Shown piece after piece: positions 23,101 through 33,121 of a stretch of 51,076 nt of DNA. The stretch's first letter is position 1. Each line of letters starts with the position of its first letter. Below the pieces are notes generated by a model. That model was not told where the DNA came from and ran no database searches. It worked only from the letters and a program-made list of their open reading frames with translations. The position numbers were made by a program, and so were the translations under genes. This stretch comes from Acanthaster planci (lineage: Eukaryota > Echinodermata > Asteroidea > Valvatida > Acanthasteridae), in NCBI RefSeq assembly GCF_001949145.1, contig NW_019091375.1, positions 2,824,921 through 2,875,996 of the forward strand, in the 5' to 3' direction.

Positions 23101-24863
23101 TTGGAAATCTGTCTCATTTTTACTCTCTGAATAAAAAGGTTTCATGAATGGGAATAAATAATGTGCTTGGCCGGTTTTAAACGTTAGTTGAAAGTTAGTT
23201 TCAAGCTAAAATGACAAATTATGAAATTACATTTTATGTTAAATTTTAAGTTTGGATGTTAACTTTTAATCTGTTGTGATTAATCTTAGGAAGGGTACGC
23301 CAAGCACTAATGTGAAACGGCTGTATTATAAACATTTTGGCTAGTTTTAGCGCCCACTTGTTCTGGTGGGGCTAGAGTTAACTCTGATCAGAGTTAACTA
23401 GGCGGCAAGCATGCCTAGGATTTGAGGGCTGTAGGGATGCCGAGCTTAGCAACTATTTGGACAAGTGTGCCCTGTGTTTCGGGGCAAGCTTGCTCATTTT
23501 TTCGGCAGGCTGCGGAAGTTCTGGTAACAGTTATATTATAAGTACAAAAGAAATAAAACAACGGATACGAAATGTGTGCTAAAAGTCAGACCGTCGTCTC
23601 AGAGGCTATTTCGTGTGTTGTCTGAGAATAATCGTAGGTTATTGTTGTACATAAAATATTCGTCCGGGATTCTGAACTTTCAACACCAAAAAACAACTCG
23701 TATTACGTGAACATGGGTCCTTGTATGGTAACATGTGATAAACAGTGACTGCACGTCATGATCAATGGACTCTGTAAAGAGAGAAATCGGCTCTCAATCA
23801 CGAATTTCAAATTCGTGATAGAGAGCCGATTCTTTAAACAAATTCGGAATTTGTATAAGGTATGTTAACTTCGGCTTGTTTCCTAATAACTGCCACAAGG
23901 ACAGCCAATGGAGCAATTGAATAAAACACCCCCCACCCCCGTTTTGTAACACCCGAGAGCAGACTTCTTTCCTGAGCGGACTAAAATGCTATGACAACGT
24001 CCTTACCGTGTGAGAGTCTGTAGTTTTTAGCACCAGATTATTATTATTACGTATTTATTTCAAACACATTTGACCATTTGGTATATTAGAAACTGAACCA
24101 TACCTTTTCTCTCAGTAAATCGAAGACCATTTTGTTCTCGGCGCTATGCATGTCGATCACTCCCTGTATAAAGTATAACAATGTAAAGCTGAGCAACATT
24201 TTTGGGAGACAATAATTATGCAAGTAGACACTTGCAACTACAATTGGCTCCATAACACCCACACTATTTCACTTGATACCCACACACTTCATGCATATTC
24301 TGAACTGATGAAATATGCAGATTTTATTTAGGAAGTTGTACTTAAGGTCCAAGGCAATCGCGGCCTAAAATAGGCACTCAACCAGTTGAGGCTCTAATAC
24401 AGACGCCTATAACGGCTATACTTGCAAAAAAGAGAAACATTTGAGTTACTATCTCGGCGCGGCGAACTCGTACCTTGCAAATGATAATGTGCAAGTGGCC
24501 CTTAAACGCTTCCGTACTCTTACTCTCGCAGTTTGACAATTTCAAGACACGCTATAGTCTTCCTACTAAACCATGACCATCGCTGCAACGTATGCGGCTT
24601 AAACTGCTTAGAATTTACATATCCTCTCCCCCTACCTCAGCCATCTAAGCTAAAAGGAAAAAGAAGTATATAAAAGAAGTTGAGAAGGAATAATAACAAC
24701 AAAAGTTGAGCTCTCTTACTCTAGGATTGGTCTCAGGATCGTACTCGCCAATAAACTCCCCTGCGCTGCAGGAGACCACGCTGGCTGTCCTGCAGACGAC
24801 AATTCCTTCCTGCGCCCGCTTCGACAGGCAATCGCTGTAAGAAACCCCGTTTTCAGATAGCAT
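14138..24863 (-). CDS. ACC synthase-like PLP-dependent enzyme, copy A (12 exons, 462 aa)
   Basis: Animal ACCS/ACCSL homologue, a fold-type I PLP aminotransferase-family protein. Exons in transcript order: 24720-24863, 24104-24163, 22248-22400, 21504-21570, 20905-21002, 20703-20780, 19767-19867, 19120-19261, 18195-18336, 16388-16530, 14435-14594, 14138-14238. All junctions are GT-AG and join in frame. Visible residues: Glu57 in SAEN (ACC synthase Glu47 position), Asn214 in NPNNPLG, Asp242 and Tyr245 in DEVYM, the Schiff-base Lys281 in FSK at the exon 8/9 border, PLP-phosphate Arg289 in MSGMRIA, and alpha-carboxylate Arg415 in RGWFR. The PLP pocket is thus intact. The Tyr85 position of plant enzymes is not Tyr, as in human ACCS, which is reported not to make ACC, so the reaction is unknown. 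An in-frame ATG 45 bp upstream (24906-24908) is an alternative start. The C-terminal tail is longer than in copy B. Confidence 0.9.
15355..15490 (+). repeat. A-rich low-complexity tract
   Basis: Run of AAAATAAA/AAATTAAA-type words in the intron between exons 10 and 11 of copy A. No unit is regular enough to call a microsatellite. Confidence 0.6.
16870..17335 (-). repeat. Dispersed repeat R1, copy 2 (inverted)
   Basis: On the minus strand it shows the R1 landmarks in order: ATTGGTCGAAGCCGTCACGTGA, with an inverted CCAAT box and a CACGTG E-box, then CTGATTGGTCAAGAGTCTGTG, CCAAGTCCATATAAGGAG, GGAATATACCGTAAAATGG, GGGGGTGTTCGGGAAAATGA and TAAACTAACATTTA. It lies within intron 9 of copy A, between exons ending 16530 and starting 18195. 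Confidence 0.7.
17789..17824 (+). repeat. T/G homopolymer-like tract
   Basis: Runs of T interrupted by single G bases. Low complexity in intron 9 of copy A. Confidence 0.6.
18041..18190 (-). repeat. 21-22 bp minisatellite abutting the exon 9 donor of copy A
   Basis: Seven head-to-tail units of 21 or 22 bp; on the plus strand each reads approximately (G/A)CACCTGTATACAGGCCCCA plus C. On the transcribed minus strand each unit carries CAG|GTGCGT or a near variant, the same string as the real donor of exon 9 (CAG|GTGCGTGG, exon ending at 18195). The array therefore begins at a splice site and repeats that donor-like sequence down the intron. Confidence 0.85.
22465..22781. mobile_element. MITE family M6 with 3-bp target duplication
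   Basis: Begins GGGTGCGTTCGATTAGCTT and ends AAGCTAATCGAACGCACCC with one base of imprecision, flanked by AAT on both sides. It is 317 bp without an ORF. A 3-bp duplication and GGG..CCC ends would fit a PIF/Harbinger-type element, but that assignment is inferred. It is inserted just upstream, in transcript order, of the exon 3 acceptor of copy A. Confidence 0.7.
22790..23190 (+). repeat. Dispersed repeat R1, copy 3
   Basis: Contains ATTGGTCGAAACGCGTCACG then TGACCGTGTATTTAAC, CTGATTGGTCAGGAGTCTAT, ACACGCGTGCCAAGTTCATT (the CArG pattern is lost here), GGAATATACCATAAAATGGA, and GGGGGTGTTTGGGAAAATGA, matching the copy at 3330-3840. It lies directly beside the M6 element. Confidence 0.7.
23785..23831. 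repeat. 47-bp near-perfect palindrome
   Basis: Arms 23785-23807 and 23809-23831 are complementary at 22 of 23 positions with a 1-nt centre (AATCGGCTCTC.. and ..GAGAGCCGATT). A second small palindrome, CAAATTCGGAATTTG, follows within 10 bp. It lies in intron 2 of copy A. Confidence 0.85.
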
Positions 24864-26100
24864 TGTTCTTGTTTTATTGTAGGAAGTGCAATGGTGAAAT
24901 ACTGGCAAAAACAGTTGTCGCTTGTGAGCGATGGCGACTTGTCAGTTCATTTAACTGAGAAATTATCTAACCAAAATTAGTATTTCTTTGCAATAGTGCT
25001 GCTTTACTGTAGCTTGATGAAACGTGACTGAATAAAAAACTACAAGTTCACACGCAAATTAACAGCTGTTTACAGAAAACCCATCTGCGCATGTTCACGC
25101 GTGCGCGTTTAGTACAAAGTGTAGAGTATTCACCGGTTCAATAATTAAGTGTTCGCACGTACTTGAAAGATTTTATTAAGCCTGACGCCTACAGTTTGGC
25201 TACAATCTAACATTGGCTTTACTCATAAACACTGGTAGCCTATATTAAACTAAAAGCACTACTCAACCGACTAGAAAAGTTGAGGGTCCCATTAACCATA
25301 TGCACAGCTCTTTGGGTCTGATAACCCACAAGGCTGTGTACAACCATAAATGTAGTCTATACATGTCATCATTCAAAATGTGGAATGCAAGGAGCTTCAT
25401 CGTTATAGCTAGTGCAATAGTCCATAGTATAATTACTGGGCATTCGTTTGTGTTGTGGTGGCAAACTCCCTTCAAATGCACTCCGTCGCACCAGTGCACG
25501 TCCTCAGCTGGCTGTTGAGAGTCGTCAAAAGCATACCGTCTATGCACGACCAGTTAAGAGAGTTTTGTAACCGCGTTCAGATTAGTCGGCTTCAAGAACC
25601 ACGAATAAACACATCAGCGAATTATTTCTGCATGTATTCTACGAAAGTCTTGTCGTGCTATCAAGTATGCATTTTCAGAAAATGAAGAGTTTTTTTGGCA
25701 ACAGATCGTTTTTAGAAGATACCGGTACACTTTTCAAAGTTTGTAAGTGATACATTTTACGTTTTTGGGAGATTCATTTGTGAAGTTCGTTTTTATATAA
25801 GTATATTTTTTTGAAGTTTGTTTTGTGGGGAAAAAAATTAAAACTTGAAAATACATTTCGTTTGAAATCAACTTTGAAAAAATATATCTCCGAAAAACGA
25901 CTGTTTCCAAAAACGACATCTATCTTTTGTAAAACACGAATTGCTGAATATGTATAAAAAAAATACTTCTCGTAAAAAAAGGAAGTTAAAAAAAGTACTT
26001 CATAACAACGATCATAGCAACCATACTTCATAAAAACCAACTCGATGAAACATACACCTCACTTACTGAATATATTTGATGGCATAACAGGACTTTCGTA
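24864..26100. other. 5' flank of ACCS-like copy A
   Basis: Presumed 5' UTR and promoter of copy A. A GC-rich patch at 25086-25108 (TGCGCATGTTCACGCGTGCG) contains NRF1-like TGCGCA half-sites, about 225 bp before the preferred start codon; this is a motif guess. The part from 25690 is A/T-rich, with runs of A and T and no coding sense. No TATA box was recognised. Confidence 0.35.
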
Positions 26101-26105
26101 CTATA

Positions 26106-26691
26106 CAGGGCGTATCCAAAAAAGTATACAGAAGCGTAAATCCAAGCGACTAATTCTGTTGAATGTAGCAGAGGGTAACCCAAGTCCATAACGGCGACAG
26201 CTCAACCTCTGGGCTCTTGTTTCATTGATTTCATTGCTAAAGAATGAAGCAGTGGCACAGAGGGCCCTCCAATTTATGCAATTGCAAACATTCTGCAAAT
26301 GTTTTTCGTCCAGTGGTATGCAGCGAAATCAAACAAATGAACACCAAGTTGCCGTTCTCATGACTTGTGCAACCAACATTTTTGGGGGATTTGTTGGTGG
26401 GAGGAGACAAAGTTGAAAGAAACCTTCCAAGGTACTCCAAGGAACAAAACACGTACCATACTTGTTTTTCTGGACTTTTGATCAAATTATGAAGTGTTTG
26501 CGCAAGCCAAATTTTGAGCGATTTAGGAAAATAGTTCCTGGTCACTCAGGCAAGAAAATCTGTTCATGATCAAAAGTTCAATAACAGCAAGATACTCTAT
26601 TTAACCCATGTAGGAAATGAGATTTTCAAAAAATGTTCACGTTTATTTTGCAGTTAATTTTCTGACTGTATACTTGTCATGATACACCCTG
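26106..26691. mobile_element. Mariner/Tc1-like non-autonomous element
   Basis: Begins CAGGGCGTATCCAAAAAAGT and, on the other strand, CAGGGTGTATCATGACAAGT, both leading into ATACAG. It is flanked by TA on each side (26104-26105, 26692-26693). CAGGG(T/C)GT termini with TA duplication suit the mariner/Tc1 superfamily. The 586-bp core shows no transposase DDE motifs, so it is non-autonomous or decayed. Confidence 0.6.
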
Positions 26692-26699
26692 TAGTGTCT

Positions 26700-29630
26700 C
26701 CAGCCTGTGGCTTGAAGTGAAGTGTGATATCTAACGGTAGCCAAACAACTGACATGACTTATGAACACCTCCCCGTCTGCTTCCTGGTCCAGATCCATTT
26801 TAAATAAACTAGGCTACACGAATAAAAGGATTAGTGTGAACGAAATGCCATTCACCTTATCCACGACTTTTTCTTACATCGCCAGCATACTTAAATTTTA
26901 GTATCAATAACCGTAAATGGATTACCATTACCATTAATTCCGGAAAAGCGTCGTGTTTTAACGACTGCTTATTGTGTCCAGACGATATGCGGGTGCAACA
27001 AAGTGCCCAATGAAAGCCCACACAATTCAACAGCACCGTTCAAGATCCAACCTTCCGGGACATGTAACACGTTTTCATTCATGGAGACAATGCATAGACA
27101 CAGAATATTCTATCTTACTAACTTCCACATTTTCTGCAAAGAGAAAGAAAGAATTCCAGTGTCTGTGCACATCAAATTTTAAGGAAACGCCTCCTGGCGG
27201 TCAAGTGCGCTGAACAAATTCTAGAAATTAGCTGCAGACTCGATAAGCGCATTTTCAACTTTTCGATGCGTTTCAGTAAGAATTTACATTTTAGGCCTAC
27301 AAGGGGGAAACAAGGAAACCTTTAGAAGGAACTAACTGATTCATTTTCTGCTTCTCGTTTGCATGTGTCGTCAGACCCTCGTTTCTCCTTATGCCTCTTC
27401 TTTTTTTTCTCCCCCTCGTCCCCAGGGTATCCTTTATGACCCACTTAGGAGCTGTGTGAATAATACCAGTTTTTTGTATGTAATGTTTTGGGCAATTTAA
27501 GTTGTATCTCACTGGATGTTTCAACCGTTGAATACTACCTGTCTTAACTTTTTAAATATTAAATTGTCATAACTGTAAAGACGATCAATGATTTAATTGA
27601 AATTGAACTGAATTCCCAAAATGCGCACCTTGGAATGCTATAAAGTGATTAATACGTACTTTACACGTTGATCACGATTCTGTCTTCGTTGTTTCGTTTG
27701 CATTTTTCTTTTGATTCTATGGGGCGACTTCAGGAAATGGCAACAGTTATTTGCCACTCTAATTGTTCACGGATCCTAAACCCTCAATTAATACCTCCAA
27801 GTTTGTAGCCCAAACCCGGAAGAGGAATAACGGAAAGGAGAAACCGCTTCGCTTTCTCATACAAAAAATTAAACTGTGACAATCATCTATTTCAATAACA
27901 CGAGACGTCGCTGGACAGTTTGGTGGACGTTTGGTTTCCACGTCTGATCGTCCGGTTGGATGAATAGTTGTTAATTGGCAGTTCAAAGTTGGATAGTTTC
28001 ACTTTAGGCCTAAGGGCAGTCTGAGGACGGCTGGGTGAATAGATTTTTTTGGACAGTCTGAAGATAATTGTGTGAACAGTGGGGTGGACAACTTGTGACG
28101 TATTTTTGTGCGGACAGGTGAACGGATGGGCAAACGGTAAGGTTAACAGTTGAGTGGATGTTTGGGTGGATAGTTGGATGGACGGTTGGCATGGTAACAT
28201 TTCATGGCCAATTTGTGGAAGGGTGGGTTGACAGTTGTGATAAACCTCGGTTTGTCCAACCTATTGTCAACAGGCATTCAGACCTTTCAACCAAGGTGGA
28301 ATGTTGCGTTGGTTAAACAGTTGGATGGGGGATTAGTTGAGCTGGTGTAGAGAGTTAGTTTGACAGTTGGTTAGAGAGTTATTGGGTAGAGAGTAATTAG
28401 TTCAGTCGACGTTTGGTTGACAGTTTAGTTGAAGCTTGACTACCCTAGTTGCGACTAAACTGTCCATCGTCCAACCAACCATGGACCGCCACCAACTGTC
28501 GACCAAAACGTCCACTGGTTTGGCTGGAGGGTTGGATGGACAGTTTGGTCAGACGGCACAAACGAAATTGTCATTGTAATATTTCAAGTGTGTAACAGTA
28601 CAACTGTACCGAACGTGGTGCTAACGAAAGCAGGCTTTATTCGACCTTTTCTTGACCTTATCTAAAGAACCGCCTTGTGCTAAAAGATTACACAATGATC
28701 TGGCCTATAATGGAGCGCCTTAAATGAATACTAGAGTCATATCCAGACAGTTTCATTGTATGGTTACATAGATGGTGTGGTGATGGTTAGTATTAGACGG
28801 CTGGTAAGACGTTTGTGTCGGTAGTTGTACGATTTGATGGCTAACTTCTCCAAATCTGTCGCCTTTTGCGGTCCCGTGGAAGTTAAAAAAACGCAGCTCT
28901 GGCGTTCGTTGAGTGCTTGATAAACACAATAGGACACAGCAGTTCACATAGACCATTTCGGGCGATAATCGGGATGTTTTCATTTTTTATTTTTTTCGTG
29001 TGAAGTCGATACACACGCAAAATAGTGTACGTTACACATAACGTGTCACGTCGACGCGTTCCTGCAACAGCCCCACCTTTCACCCACAATGCACCCCGGT
29101 AAACACTGCATTACGTCATTATGTTGCGCGCCTTCGGCGCTATATACGATCTTTGATTGTGCCTTCGGCGCTATACGATCTTTGGCCGAGACCATGCACA
29201 AGACCAGTCACAAGTAACAGGGTGAATGACGAAGGCTACTTTTGTTGCGGTTCATTTGAATAGCTCGTGACTTGAATTCAGACTGGAGGCCTTGTGTTGG
29301 TCTTGTGAAGGTCTTAAGGGGTCTCGAATACAACAGTAATTGATACATTTTAGTATGCATGTGTTAATTTTTCTGTCGTTTCACTTCACGTCTGAGAAAG
29401 TTAGTCGTTCGTGTTTTTACCCATTAAATTATCCTTGAGATCATCCACTTCGACGAGATTTTTACCACTATTACCAGAAGAATATGTTCAATAGCAAAAT
29501 TAATGAAGGACAGTTGAATTTAATTTAACTTAGTTACCTCGAAAAAAATTATCAACGACCAAATTCCCTTATATACTGTAAATGGTATGCCAAGACAATA
29601 CAATGGATGGCGACGTTCCTGCATACACAC
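26700..29630. other. Intergenic, no gene recognised
   Basis: Neither strand shows an exon of a known family. It contains degenerate GGTTGGATGGACAGTT-type repeats (27910-28560) and, at about 29128-29185, two short direct copies of GCCTTCGGCGCTATA..CGATCTTTG, each with a small GCGCC-TTC-GGCGC stem. Confidence 0.5.
27910..28560 (+). repeat. Degenerate G/T-rich minisatellite-like region
   Basis: Many imperfect words of the type GGTTGGATGGACAGTTTGG spread over about 650 bp, with no constant period. It looks like an old decayed tandem array. Open frames here are repetitive (Pro/Thr/His/Ser-rich) and not credible proteins. Confidence 0.55.
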
Positions 29631-29631
29631 G

Positions 29632-30455
29632 GCTACCTCTGGACCACAAAATTTATTGCTTTTCCCTTTTGATTCAGAATTCTGTACCATACTTCTGCCA
29701 AAGTGGACCATAAATGCTTGGAGATAAAAAAAATGTTTCAAATGATAACATCATCAGACCGGAAGCTAATGTCGTGACATTTTGGCGATGATAAAAGTAT
29801 CACTTGCGTCAACAATAATTCGCACAATACGTAAGCTACGTGAAGGCATTTCTGTTAGAAGAAATGAAACAAATCAGGCTAAATGTAACATGGGCCAAGC
29901 CAAAACAACTATGCTGAAAAAATGCTGAACAATTTCCAGCTGAGAAACATTCCGAGTATTCCAAAATATGTTCCAATATAAAGGTGAAATTATCCCTGCA
30001 TAAAACAAAGACCTGAGAAACTGCCTGTAGGTACAGATCTTGAGGCTCAACACTCACAAATACGGGTGATTCACAATAGCGCGCCTCCAAGAGTTTGCAA
30101 CAGGCTAACCTATCACAAGGCGCTAAATCTGTCAACTCTTTCCAACCATGCGCTGGGTCGACATATTTCACACACTGTGATTGGTCAATGGGTTGAAAAC
30201 TCTTAGAGGCGCACTATTGTAAATCGCCCGTATTGTTTCATTGTTTTGTGTTCATTCTTAACTTTGTCTTGTTCTTTTCTGAGCCTTGATCCTGGAAAAC
30301 TACAACTGAATGTCAGGGATATCTTCAAAGCCTGTTTTTTTCTCTTTTGAAGCTGAATTATGAGACTGCAAGTTTATCATAACTGATACTGTCCCTTTGG
30401 GGATTTTTTTCTTTTTGTGTAAAGCTTAATTGCTTAACTGAATTTTCATAAAAGC
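29632..30455. repeat. Contig-end duplicate, first copy
   Basis: Nearly identical to 30458-31291 apart from scattered substitutions and about 10 bp of indels. The copy stops exactly at the single N at 30456. This is the pattern of two overlapping contigs (or two haplotypes) placed end to end without merging. Confidence 0.85.
30059..30234. mobile_element. MITE family M7, copy 1
   Basis: Begins AATACGGGTGATTCACAATA and ends TATTGTAAATCGCCCGTATT, inverted repeats of ~35 bp (through GCGCGCCTCCAAGAG / CTCTTAGAGGCGC), 176 bp in total. Its core has an ATTGGTCAATGGG segment. Further copies lie at 30885-31060 (within the duplicate) and, as half an element, 36618-36713. Confidence 0.75.
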
Positions 30456-30456
30456 N
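30456..30456. other. Single N, assembly join
   Basis: One ambiguous base exactly at the border of the two ~0.83-kb duplicates. Read as a contig junction and not a base-call uncertainty. Confidence 0.8.
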
Positions 30457-30457
30457 A

Positions 30458-31291
30458 GCTACCTCTGGACCACAAAATTCATTGCTTTTCCCTTTTGATT
30501 CAGAATTCTGTACCATACTTCTGCCAAAGTGGACCATAAATGCTTGGAGATAAAAAAAATGTTTCAAATGATAACATCATCAGACCGGAAGCTAATGTCG
30601 TGACATTTTGGCGATGATAAAAGTATCACTTGCGTCAACAATAATTCGCACAATACGTAAGCTACATGAAGGTATTTCTGTTAGAAGAAATGAAACAAAT
30701 CAGGCTAAATGTAACATGGGCCAAGCCAAAACAACTATGCTGAAAAAATGCTGAACAATTTCCAGCTGAGAAACATTCCGAGTATTCCGAAATAGGTTCC
30801 AATATTAAGGTGAAATTATCCCTGCATAAAACAATGACCTGAGAAACTGCCTGTAGGCACAGATCTTGAGGCTCAACACTCACAAATACGGGCGATTCAC
30901 AATAGCGCGCCTCCAAGAGGTTGCAACAGGCTAACCTATCACAAGGCGCTAAATCTGTCGACTCTTTCCAACCATGCGCTGGGTCGACAGATTTCACACA
31001 CTGTGATTGGTCAATGGGTTGAAAACTCTTGGAGGCGCACTATTGTAAATCGCCCATATTGTTTCATTGTTTTGTGTTTATTCTTAACTTTCTTGTCTTG
31101 TTCTTTTCTGAGCCTTGATCCTGGAAAACTACAACTGAATGTCAGGGATATCGTCAAAGCCTGTTTTGTTTTTTTTCTCGTCTGAAGCTGAATTATGAAA
31201 TTGCAAGTTTATCATAACTGATACTGTCCCTTTGGGTATTTTTTTTCTTTTTGTGCAAAGCTTAATTGCTTAACTGAATTTTTATAAAAGC
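30458..31291. repeat. Contig-end duplicate, second copy
   Basis: Starts right after the N with GCTACCTCTGGACCACAAAA, as the first copy does at 29632, and runs to AATTTTTATAAAAGC, where the first copy ends at the N. The sequence continues uniquely beyond 31291. The M7 element inside it is at 30885-31060. Confidence 0.85.
30885..31060. mobile_element. MITE family M7, copy 2
   Basis: Same element as 30059-30234, lying at the equivalent place of the second duplicate. If the duplication is an assembly artefact, this is the other allele of a single insertion. Confidence 0.7.
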
Positions 31292-33121
31292 CATGTTAGT
31301 TGGCCAAAAGCAATTCCTTTACCCCATGAACGATGCAAACATCAAAAGCACGTATAGCATCCAAAACATGCAAACATAAAAACAATTTGTAGTGATCTTG
31401 CAAATGTAGTGAGACGCCACGAGGAGGCCCGGTCCCATTGTGAAACGAAACGAGCACTGGCACGATATATGCACAAAGACCAAGACAGACTCGGCAGGAA
31501 AATTGATTTATGATTTATTGGTGACCAGCAATTGTCACAGGCATCCTAACAAGCTAGATCCTTGAAGTGACAAAAACCCCCACTGCCTGAAATGACAAAA
31601 TGAGAGCTCCCAGTGAGCCAACTGTGTACACTCTCCATTCACAGACTATAGCATACATGTACATGTGCTTTCTTGCTTACACGGGATACATCAAAGTGAA
31701 CAGCAATGTCCTTACACATCATAGCACATCGAAATCAAGAAGTACATGTACTCATTGAGGGTTTCTATGTAGACTGGACTACAAATTCGCCATGGGACTA
31801 TGCCTACACAGACGTGGAAATGGGTGCTACTGATATCAAAATATACCCATGCTCTCTGTGTACCTCTTAAACTGGAGCTCCACGGCCAACCCAAAGTCTT
31901 CGACCGTCTCTTGTGCTGTCTTGTTTGTTTCCATACGCAAAGAGTTACTTACCAAGTAAATTATAGTACAAGTAACGCGAGCTTCAATTAACACGTCACC
32001 AAAGTATGTCATAATACAAGGGGTTATTATTGTACATGACAATAGTTTTGATACATTCAGTAAGTTATCTAAAATAATCTTTGGACTTATTTTCCTGGTG
32101 GATGTCAACCAAGTACAACCAGTCCTTGTGCGCGGGAAGCACAAAGGTCACCAAGTAACAATTACTAGACATACAAACATGCAAATAACACAGAAACAAT
32201 GTAGATTAGCTACAAACTATGCATATTCATGTGTTAGAATCACGACAGTGAGACCACCCTTGCTAAGGCACAGTCCCTACACAAATAATTCCATTTCGTA
32301 AGCAATATCAAAAGATACATTAGGCAACGAGTCCATGAATACTGTTGTTACATGTCCTTCAGTTTACAGCTGAAATTCAAGTGTTCATAAATATCAAGTG
32401 CAACTTTAAAGCACGGCATAAAAAAACACATTTTGTACGGGCTGTAAAGCCAAGTTGCTTCATTTGGCCTATAAATACATCACTTCTCATTTGATTGAAA
32501 CAAAATAGCCAGGTGAAGGACTTGACCTGATGAGTGTGGACTTCCTGACACACTATTAATGATGTCCTTAGCCAAAACCTGATTGGGGGGCTTAATTGCC
32601 ATTGATTCCACGGGATTTGACATTTTAAGGGGAACAATTTGAGTCAAGATCAAAGTCAAATTCAGTTTCAGATCAGACATGCATGTCTTTACCCATGGGG
32701 CATTCCACAAAAAGGAACTAACTTTGCAGCTGCCTCAGGGAGCTGAGATGGTATTTGGAATGTTTCATGAGCCCAGTGAGCAGGGGTAATAATAATGGAA
32801 TTGTGCCTTGATCGGTTTTCTGGATAAGTGCCCTATATAAATCTATATAATTATTATCATTAGACAAAACCGACTGCATGCTGAATTCTGTGGAAAGGTC
32901 TGAATGCTCTAGTTCATAGGACATCAACTTAAAATGACTAAATGAAGAGTGACCAGGAACGCTGATTTCCGATTGATTCCAATCAACTGTTGCGCAGCCA
33001 GTCTGGCAGGACACAAATGATTAAACTCGAGATGTGGCCTCAAAGCGATCAAATGACAATCCGAAACCCTTTTTTGCCGACTTCCATACCTTCAGGTCAC
33101 AGCTCACGAATGCACATGTAG
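31292..33121. other. Intergenic, 3' side of ACCS-like copy B
   Basis: No recognised gene. No AATAAA or ATTAAA was found on the minus strand within about 600 bp of the copy B stop, so its polyadenylation site is unknown. A stretch near 32740-32865 (GTGCCCTATATAAATCTATA followed by ATTATTATC) resembles the 3' end of tRNA-derived SINEs. Confidence 0.45.

Noticed and set aside
25263-25547. 94-codon minus-strand open frame upstream of copy A
   Set aside because: No family resemblance, no homologous segment upstream of copy B, and overlapping open frames on the other strand; probably chance.
29632-31291. Genuine recent segmental duplication
   Set aside because: Breakpoints coincide exactly with a single N at the junction, which is far better explained by unmerged overlapping contigs or haplotypes.
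31836-32144. Minus-strand open frame with a protein-like stretch ETVEDFGLAVELQFKRY
   Set aside because: Neither a convincing acceptor with a pyrimidine tract nor a family match could be found, and it lies downstream of copy B's stop. Could still be an exon of an unknown gene; transcript data would decide.
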